54,722 bases of DNA from positions 1-54,722 of the forward strand of contig JAFTSW010000056.1 of assembly GCA_017467085.1 (NCBI GenBank). The letters run 5' to 3'. The position numbers and the translations under genes were made by a program. The notes below the pieces were generated by a model. That model did no database searches, was not told the origin of the DNA, and saw nothing but the letters and a program-made list of their open reading frames with translations. Origin of the DNA: Clostridia bacterium (GTDB taxonomy: Bacteria > Bacillota > Clostridia > Oscillospirales > CAG-272). Shown piece by piece: positions 51,073 through 54,722 of this stretch. Numbering within the stretch: the stretch's first letter is position 1; the number at the start of each line of letters is the position of its first letter.

Positions 51073-51557
51073 CGGTAGCTATACCCCTTTCCGCGGTGGG
51101 CAAAAATGCGCTTCTTGCCGTCACGCTCCAATTTCTCCCGTAAATAGTGAATGTATACGTTCAAAAGCCCCTGGTTGTCCGCTTCCTCCTTGCCAAAGGC
51201 GGCAACGAGAAGCGCCTGCCGTGAAACGGGCTCTCCCTCTGCCTCTATCAGAACGGCAAGCAGTCGCCTCTCCGTAGGGGTCAGCGCGGGAGGGGCGTCC
51301 CCCCTTCGCAGCTCCTCCAAGGCAGTTAAAAACAGCTCCTCGTCAAAGGGACGGGGCAGAACGGGGAAGGAGGCATCCTTCCCAAGCCGTGTAAAGCCAA
51401 GGGCAGGCACCGAAAAGGTCCGTTCCTCGCAGCTATCCAAATCCACTAAAAGAAGGGTAGCCTCCTCTCGGGATACAAGGGGGAAGCGCGCCTCTTCCAA
51501 AAGCAAGGCGAGCAATCGCCCAAGGACTCTGTCCTCTGTGATGATATAAGCGCCCAT
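51066..51557 (-). CDS. Winged-helix response-regulator-like protein with shortened receiver
   Basis: A protein of 163 residues. The C-terminal 75 residues form an OmpR/PhoB-type winged helix (LTPTERRLLAVLIEAEGEPVSRQALL, NVYIHYLREKLERDGKKRIFAHRGKGYSYRC). The N-terminal 85 residues resemble a receiver (YIITEDRVLGRLLALLLEEARF, ATLLLVDLDS, PVLPRPFDEELFLTAL) but are about 35 residues short. The conserved Lys of the KPF motif is Arg. Phosphorylation is therefore doubtful. It is co-transcribed with addB, an unusual partnership. Confidence 0.8.
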   Translation of the reverse strand: MGAYIITEDRVLGRLLALLLEEARFPLVSREEATLLLVDLDSCEERTFSVPALGFTRLGKDASFPVLPRPFDEELFLTALEELRRGDAPPALTPTERRLLAVLIEAEGEPVSRQALLVAAFGKEEADNQGLLNVYIHYLREKLERDGKKRIFAHRGKGYSYRC

Positions 51558-51589
51558 CGGTACTCCCCCTTTCTGTTTTGTCCTAATTT

Positions 51590-51618
51590 ATTATAAAGGA
51601 AAACGGGGCGTTTGTCAA
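51590..51618 (-). promoter_or_regulatory. Promoter of the regulator-addB unit
   Basis: On the minus strand, TTGACA, a 17-bp spacer and TATAAT. Confidence 0.85.
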
Positions 51619-51814
51619 TTCAAAAGAAGGGGAAAAAGGAAAAATCTCGCCCTCTTTCTCCAAGGGACGGGAAAAACGGAGCAAAAAAGACCGTTTGCGT
51701 CCCAAGCTGACCAAAAGCGCCACCCTTCTTAGACCTTTTTCTTTCATTTCCCGTGCTATGCTTGTCTTGGCAATATTTCCAAGAAAATCTGATAAAGAGA
51801 AAGGAAGAAAAGGT

Positions 51815-52621
51815 ATGAGATGGATGAAAAAGAGCAGGGCCAACGAGCGTGTGGAGTCCATATCCGTGATGGCTATCGTCCCCAACCCCGCCCAGCCCAG
51901 ACAAAGCTTTGAGGAGGGGGCGTTAGCGGCGCTGTCGGATAGCATTCGCCGCTATGGAATTTTGCAGCCCCTCTCCGTCCGAAAGAAGGGGGAGCGCTAT
52001 GAGCTTATTGCGGGGGAACGAAGACTGCGCGCCGCTATTCTGGCAGGATGTCGGGAGGTGCCCTGCCTCGTCTACGAGGTGGAGGAGGGCAAAAGCGCCG
52101 AGCTTGCCATTGTGGAAAATCTTTTGCGGGAAAACCTCAATATGTTCGAGGTAGCGCTTGCGATGGAAAGGCTTGCAAGGGAGTACGCCCTGACCCAGGA
52201 GGAAATAGCCGAAAAGCTGTCGGTCAGCCAGTCCCAGGTGGCAAATAAGCTGCGCCTTTTGCGGCTGCCCCTTCCCATTCGGGAGCGTATTCTTGCCGAG
52301 GGCTTAACCGAGCGGCACGCAAGGGCGCTTTTGCGTCTGGAGCCTGCCCTATGGGAGTCAACCCTCTCCAAAATCATCGAGAAGCGGCTCAACGTGTCCG
52401 AAAGCGAGGCGCTGATTGATAAGCTCCTGGAAACGGGAGAGGGCAAGGGGACAAGCCGTCGGCGGCGCCAGCGCCTGCGGGGCTCTATGCGGGATTTGCG
52501 CCTCTTTTACAATTCGGTAGAAAAGGCGGTGGATATGGTCAGACGCTGCGGCGTATCGGTGGAAAGCCGTAGGGAAGAGGAGGAGAAGGAAATCCGCTAT
52601 ATCATTTCCATTGCGAAATGA
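51815..52621 (+). CDS. ParB/Noc-family DNA-binding CTPase
   Basis: A 268-residue protein of the ParB/Spo0J/Noc family, which binds parS or NBS sites and spreads along DNA using CTP. Motifs are ISVMAIVPNPAQPR, LQPLSVRKKGERYELIAGERRLRAA (CTP site), ENLLRENLNMFEVALAMERL, the HTH LTQEEIAEKLSVSQSQVANKLRLLRL and LTERHARALLRL. I cannot decide between Noc and ParB without genome context; no parA, rsmG or oriC-type genes lie beside it. The start follows AAAGGAAG; a longer frame opens at 51695 without support. Confidence 0.88.
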   Translation: MRWMKKSRANERVESISVMAIVPNPAQPRQSFEEGALAALSDSIRRYGILQPLSVRKKGERYELIAGERRLRAAILAGCREVPCLVYEVEEGKSAELAIVENLLRENLNMFEVALAMERLAREYALTQEEIAEKLSVSQSQVANKLRLLRLPLPIRERILAEGLTERHARALLRLEPALWESTLSKIIEKRLNVSESEALIDKLLETGEGKGTSRRRRQRLRGSMRDLRLFYNSVEKAVDMVRRCGVSVESRREEEEKEIRYIISIAK

Positions 52622-52690
52622 GGTTTTTTGTGCGATTTTGATAAAAATCAAAAAAAGCATAAAAATTTGTAAATATTTTTGATTAACCCC

Positions 52691-52719
52691 TTGATTTTTT
52701 TCGTCGTATTCTGTATAAT
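52691..52719 (+). promoter_or_regulatory. Promoter of the xpt riboswitch transcript
   Basis: TTGATT, a 17-bp spacer and TATAAT. Confidence 0.8.
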
Positions 52720-52770
52720 AATGTCGTGAAACAGATCAACCGTTTCACATCAGAAAGTGCATATATAATT

Positions 52771-52832
52771 CCAATATAATTCGGATGGATGGCCCGAATG
52801 TTTCTACCGCCTCGCCAAGAGGTGACTATTGG
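52771..52832 (+). promoter_or_regulatory. Guanine riboswitch aptamer
   Basis: The purine aptamer core is recognisable: P1 CCAATA/TATTGG, ATATAATTC, P2 TTCGG/CCCGAA, the conserved TTTCTACC junction, P3 CCTC/GAGG and TGACTAT. The C in GACTAT is the specificity base for guanine (adenine aptamers have T). Guanine or hypoxanthine should favour the terminator and shut off xpt. Confidence 0.9.
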
Positions 52833-52852
52833 CTGACAATGCTTATGGTGTG

Positions 52853-52880
52853 AAACAGCTTCGTCTGTTTTTTTGTTTTT
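52853..52880 (+). terminator. Riboswitch-controlled terminator
   Basis: AAACAG, loop CTTCGT, CTGTTT, then a long T run. TGTGAAAC (52849-52856), which overlaps the stem, can instead pair with GTTTCACA (52742-52749), giving a candidate antiterminator. Confidence 0.7.
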
Positions 52881-52909
52881 TATATCCTCTCGGTTGTAAG
52901 GAGACCTCT

Positions 52910-53482
52910 ATGAAGCTCTTGGAAGAAAGAATCCTCAAGGACGGCATCGTCTTGAAGGGGGACGTTTTGAAGGTTGGCAGCTTTTTGAACCAGCAGCTGG
53001 ACGTGCCCTTCCTTTGCGAGGCTTGTAAAGAGTTTTATCGCCTCTATAAGGATGCGGGTGTCACGAAGATTCTGACCATTGAAGCCTCGGGTATTGCCAT
53101 CGCTGCCTTGACGGCGCAGTATTTCGGTGTTCCCGTGGTATTCGCCAAGAAGTCCAAAAGCGACAATATTGCCGCTGACGTATACAGTGGGCGCGTGGTT
53201 TCCTATACCCACGGAAACGAGGCGCAGGCAATCGTATCCAAGGAATATATTTCCAAGGAGGACAGGCTCCTGTTGATTGACGATTTTTTGGCAAGGGGAA
53301 GTGCCTTGGAGGCGCTCTTGGCTATTGCCGGGCAGGCAGGCGCTGCGGTGGTCGGCGCGGGCATCGCCATTGAAAAGGCATACCAGGGCGGCGGCGACGC
53401 CTTGCGCGCGGCAGGGCTGCGTATAGAGTCCTTGGCGCGTATCGCCTCGATGGACGAGGAAAAGGGCATCGTCTTCTGTTAA
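52910..53482 (+). CDS. xpt: Xanthine phosphoribosyltransferase
   Basis: A 190-residue type I phosphoribosyltransferase that makes XMP from xanthine and PRPP. It starts MKLLEERILKDGIVLKGDVLKV, and has ILTIEASGIAIAALTAQYFGVPVVFAKK and the PRPP loop LLLIDDFLARGSA. The frame is longer upstream but this ATG follows a GTAAGGAG site and matches the family start. It is controlled by the guanine riboswitch and followed by a purine nucleoside-binding-type lipoprotein gene. Confidence 0.95.
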   Translation: MKLLEERILKDGIVLKGDVLKVGSFLNQQLDVPFLCEACKEFYRLYKDAGVTKILTIEASGIAIAALTAQYFGVPVVFAKKSKSDNIAADVYSGRVVSYTHGNEAQAIVSKEYISKEDRLLLIDDFLARGSALEALLAIAGQAGAAVVGAGIAIEKAYQGGGDALRAAGLRIESLARIASMDEEKGIVFC

Positions 53483-53539
53483 GGTTTTAAGAAGCAGAGG
53501 CTTCTCAAAATAAAAAATTTTTTTTGGAGGAACAGAAAA

Positions 53540-54722
53540 ATGTTCAAGAAAATCGCATCTCTGGTTCTGGCGCTTGTTCTGGTTCTCGGCGCATGCTTCG
53601 CACTGGGCTCCTGCAACGGCGGCAACGACAAGGTAAAGGCAGCCTTGATTTGCCTGCACGGTGATAGCTCTACCTATGACAAGAACTTCATCGACGCATT
53701 CAAGACCGCTTGTGAAGCAAAGGGTGTTGAGTACACCTACATCACCGACATCGACGAGAAGACCATCTGCTACGACAAGGCAGCTGACTTTGCTGACCAG
53801 GGCTATGACGTTGTATTCGCCGATTCCTTTGGCCACGAGCCCTTTATGCTCCAGGCTGCTAAGGAATTCCCCAACGTGCAGTTCTGCCACGCAACCGGTA
53901 CCATGGCTCATACCGAAAACCAGTCCAACTTCCAGAACTCCTTCGCATCCATTTACGAGGGCAGATATCTGGCAGGCGTTGCTGCTGGCTTGAAGCTTCT
54001 TGAACTCTACGATACCGACGGCGACGGCGCTATTGCCGATGCTGAGGCTAAGATTGGCTACGTAGGCGCTCATCCCTATGCAGAGGTTGTTTCCGGCTAC
54101 ACCTCCTTCTTCCTTGGCGTTCGCTCCATCGTTGCAAACGCTACTATGGAAGTTCGTTACACCAACTCCTGGTATGACGAGGCAGCTGAAAAGACCACCG
54201 CTCTGGCTCTGATTGACAACGGCTGCAAGCTCATTTCTCAGCACGCTGACTCCATGGGCGCACCTACCGCTTGCGAGGAGAGAAACATCCCCAACGTTGC
54301 TTACAACGTAGCAACCGGCAAGAATACCTTCGTTATCGCTTCCAGAATTGACTGGATTCCCTACTTCGAGTATATGCTTGACTGCGTTATCAACGGTAAG
54401 GACATCGACGCCGACTGGACCGGTAACCTGGCTAACGGCGCTGTTAAGATTACCGCTCTTGGCGCTGCTGCCGCTGAAGGCACCCAGGCTAAGCTTGACG
54501 AGGTTGCCGCTAAGCTGAAGGACGGCTCCCTTAAGGTATTCGACTGCTCCAAGTTCACCGTGAACAACCAGCACTTGACCGAGTATATGGCTGACGTGGA
54601 TACCGATGCCGCCTTCACGCCCGACACCAACGTTATCAAGAATGAGAATGGCGTAACCTTCTTCGACGAGAGCGCCTTGCGCTCCGCTCCTTACTTCGAT
54701 ATCCGTATCGACGGCATCACCG
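53540..54722 (+). CDS. BMP-family (nucleoside-binding) ABC transporter lipoprotein, cut by window end
   Basis: The first 394 codons of a substrate-binding lipoprotein (signal 1-24, lipobox ALGSC, Cys25). KVKAALICLHGDSSTYDKNFIDAF, ADQGYDVVFADSFG, KIGYVGAHPYAEVVSGYTSFFLGVRS, YTNSWYDEAAEKTTALALIDNGCKLISQHADSMGA and IPNVAYNVATGKN fit the PnrA/Med family, which brings in purine nucleosides. TGGAGG lies nine bases before the ATG. It is 57 bases after xpt and probably part of the same purine-salvage transcript. A sequence DTDGDGAIADAE near residue 160 is a perfect EF-hand-type calcium loop, unusual for this family. No stop occurs before the window ends. Confidence 0.92.
   Translation, partial: MFKKIASLVLALVLVLGACFALGSCNGGNDKVKAALICLHGDSSTYDKNFIDAFKTACEAKGVEYTYITDIDEKTICYDKAADFADQGYDVVFADSFGHEPFMLQAAKEFPNVQFCHATGTMAHTENQSNFQNSFASIYEGRYLAGVAAGLKLLELYDTDGDGAIADAEAKIGYVGAHPYAEVVSGYTSFFLGVRSIVANATMEVRYTNSWYDEAAEKTTALALIDNGCKLISQHADSMGAPTACEERNIPNVAYNVATGKNTFVIASRIDWIPYFEYMLDCVINGKDIDADWTGNLANGAVKITALGAAAAEGTQAKLDEVAAKLKDGSLKVFDCSKFTVNNQHLTEYMADVDTDAAFTPDTNVIKNENGVTFFDESALRSAPYFDIRIDGIT

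Noticed and set aside
52880..54574. Long minus-strand frame opposite xpt and the BMP lipoprotein gene
   Set aside because: It spans two well-supported plus-strand genes and the xpt leader; its translation shows no family features.

Overview
The window is a piece of a chromosome from a Bacillota bacterium, most likely an uncultured gut-type member of Clostridia. The evidence is the MecA adaptor, a threonine T-box leader, a guanine riboswitch, AddB, the dimeric glycyl-tRNA synthetase, a six-subunit Rnf complex in the clostridial order C-D-G-E-A-B, consensus sigma-A promoters with 17-bp spacers, and strong AGGAGG-type ribosome binding sites. Most genes look moderately GC-rich. The BspA-like gene and the GIY-YIG gene are visibly more AT-rich. 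I could not run any search, so names rest on motifs and context.

Layout. 1-4.7 kb: tRNA-Trp, two tandem sugar isomerase/epimerase-like genes, a palindrome-rich MITE-like block and a putative glycoside hydrolase. 4.8-8.2 kb: a structured RNA leader with its own terminator, then a large BspA-type leucine-rich-repeat lipoprotein. 8.2-16.3 kb: housekeeping genes (mecA, a small membrane protein, prfB, a DUF1858 protein, trmK, Nif3-like, tyrS, mtaB, glyQS). 16.4-19.5 kb: a tandem-TIR plus TPR protein. 19.6-25.1 kb: thrS with a T-box, a DtxR-type regulator, and the feoA-feoB-Cys-rich protein iron uptake operon with three copies of a palindromic operator. 25.2-26.5 kb: a TIR domain fused to a methyltransferase. 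26.7-35.4 kb: apbE, NusG-II protein, Gx transporter, rnfCDGEAB, then a two-gene SufC/SufB-like Fe-S assembly system. 35.5-37.2 kb: a B12-binding radical SAM protein. 37.2-38.7 kb: a 36-bp perfect palindrome, tRNA-Leu, a stack of hairpins and an AT-rich GIY-YIG nuclease gene. 38.8-47 kb: a sugar-catabolic cluster (aldolase, PfkB kinase, GlcN6P-isomerase-like protein, PIG-L deacetylase, AraC regulator, glycoside hydrolase-like protein, OPA-type transporter). 47.0-47.8 kb: two candidate noncoding RNAs. 47.8-52.6 kb: addB, a response-regulator-like protein, a ParB/Noc protein. 52.7-54.7 kb: guanine riboswitch, xpt, and a BMP-type lipoprotein cut by the window end.

How genes work together. ApbE can flavinylate RnfG and RnfD, the Rnf complex couples ferredoxin oxidation to ion pumping, and the Fe-S assembly pair and the Feo iron importer supply its clusters. 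The 38.8-47 kb cluster looks like a deacetylate, isomerise/deaminate, phosphorylate and cleave route for an amino sugar.

The most interesting unexplained items are the TIR-methyltransferase fusion, the ~450-nt minus-strand transcription unit at 47.1-47.56 kb with two tandem conserved hairpins, and the rod-like RNA leader before the BspA gene.
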